Assembly (NCBI GenBank): GCA_023653025.1
Contig: JAMNXS010000002.1
Coordinates: 1-64,000, forward strand
Direction: 5' to 3'
DNA from: Burkholderiaceae bacterium
Lineage (GTDB): Bacteria > Pseudomonadota > Gammaproteobacteria > Burkholderiales > Burkholderiaceae_D
DNA: 64,000 bases
Below, piece after piece: positions 63,984 through 64,000 of this stretch. Every line of letters starts with the position of its first letter. The first letter of the stretch is position 1. Under the pieces are notes generated by a model that worked only from the letters and a program-made list of their open reading frames with translations, was not told where the DNA came from and ran no database searches. Position numbers and translations under genes: made by a program.

Positions 63984-64000
63984 CATGCAACGCAAATCCC
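63984..64000 (+). CDS. mlaD: Probable start of mlaD (truncated by window edge)
   Basis: ATGCAACGCAAATCC (MQRKS) 12 nt after mlaE with AACGAGG upstream; mla gene order. Confidence 0.6.

Overview
The window is a chromosomal segment of a high-GC betaproteobacterium. Gene content and order look Burkholderiales/Oxalobacteraceae-like, which is an inference from protein families only. It runs from the 3' end of tuf through the S10, spc and alpha ribosomal protein operons (rpsJ to rplQ, with secY, infA, rpmJ and rpoA). These are followed by a NodI/NodJ-type ABC exporter, cutA, dsbD, a 1-Cys peroxiredoxin, an orphan ORF, hemB, engB, cytochrome c4, the System II cytochrome c genes resB/ccsA, msrPQ, lysA, lptM, cyaY, mrcA, pilMNOPQ, aroKB, dgt, an enoyl-CoA hydratase-family gene, hpf, rpoN, lptBAC, kdsC/kdsD, a KefB-type antiporter, an AEC transporter, uvrA, an MFS transporter, ssb, a Y1/RAYT-like transposase, gltBD and mlaFE, with the first codons of mlaD at the right edge. 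Most of it is conserved core genome, and I found no clear large new system. The best leads are: (1) an intact RAYT/Y1-family gene 21 nt after ssb that has lost the first His of the HUH motif and the catalytic Tyr; (2) a low-GC orphan protein with two KPLPA[TI]P motifs between a peroxiredoxin gene and hemB; (3) a plus-strand terminator with a 6S-RNA-like motif in the hemB/engB gap, pointing to an unannotated ncRNA; (4) regulatory punctuation inside the ribosomal operons, namely a consensus promoter and hairpin leader before rplC, a long spc leader, and hairpins between the alpha-operon genes; (5) a symmetric back-to-back -10 palindrome between engB and cytochrome c4. All family assignments are by reading translations. 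No database search was run.
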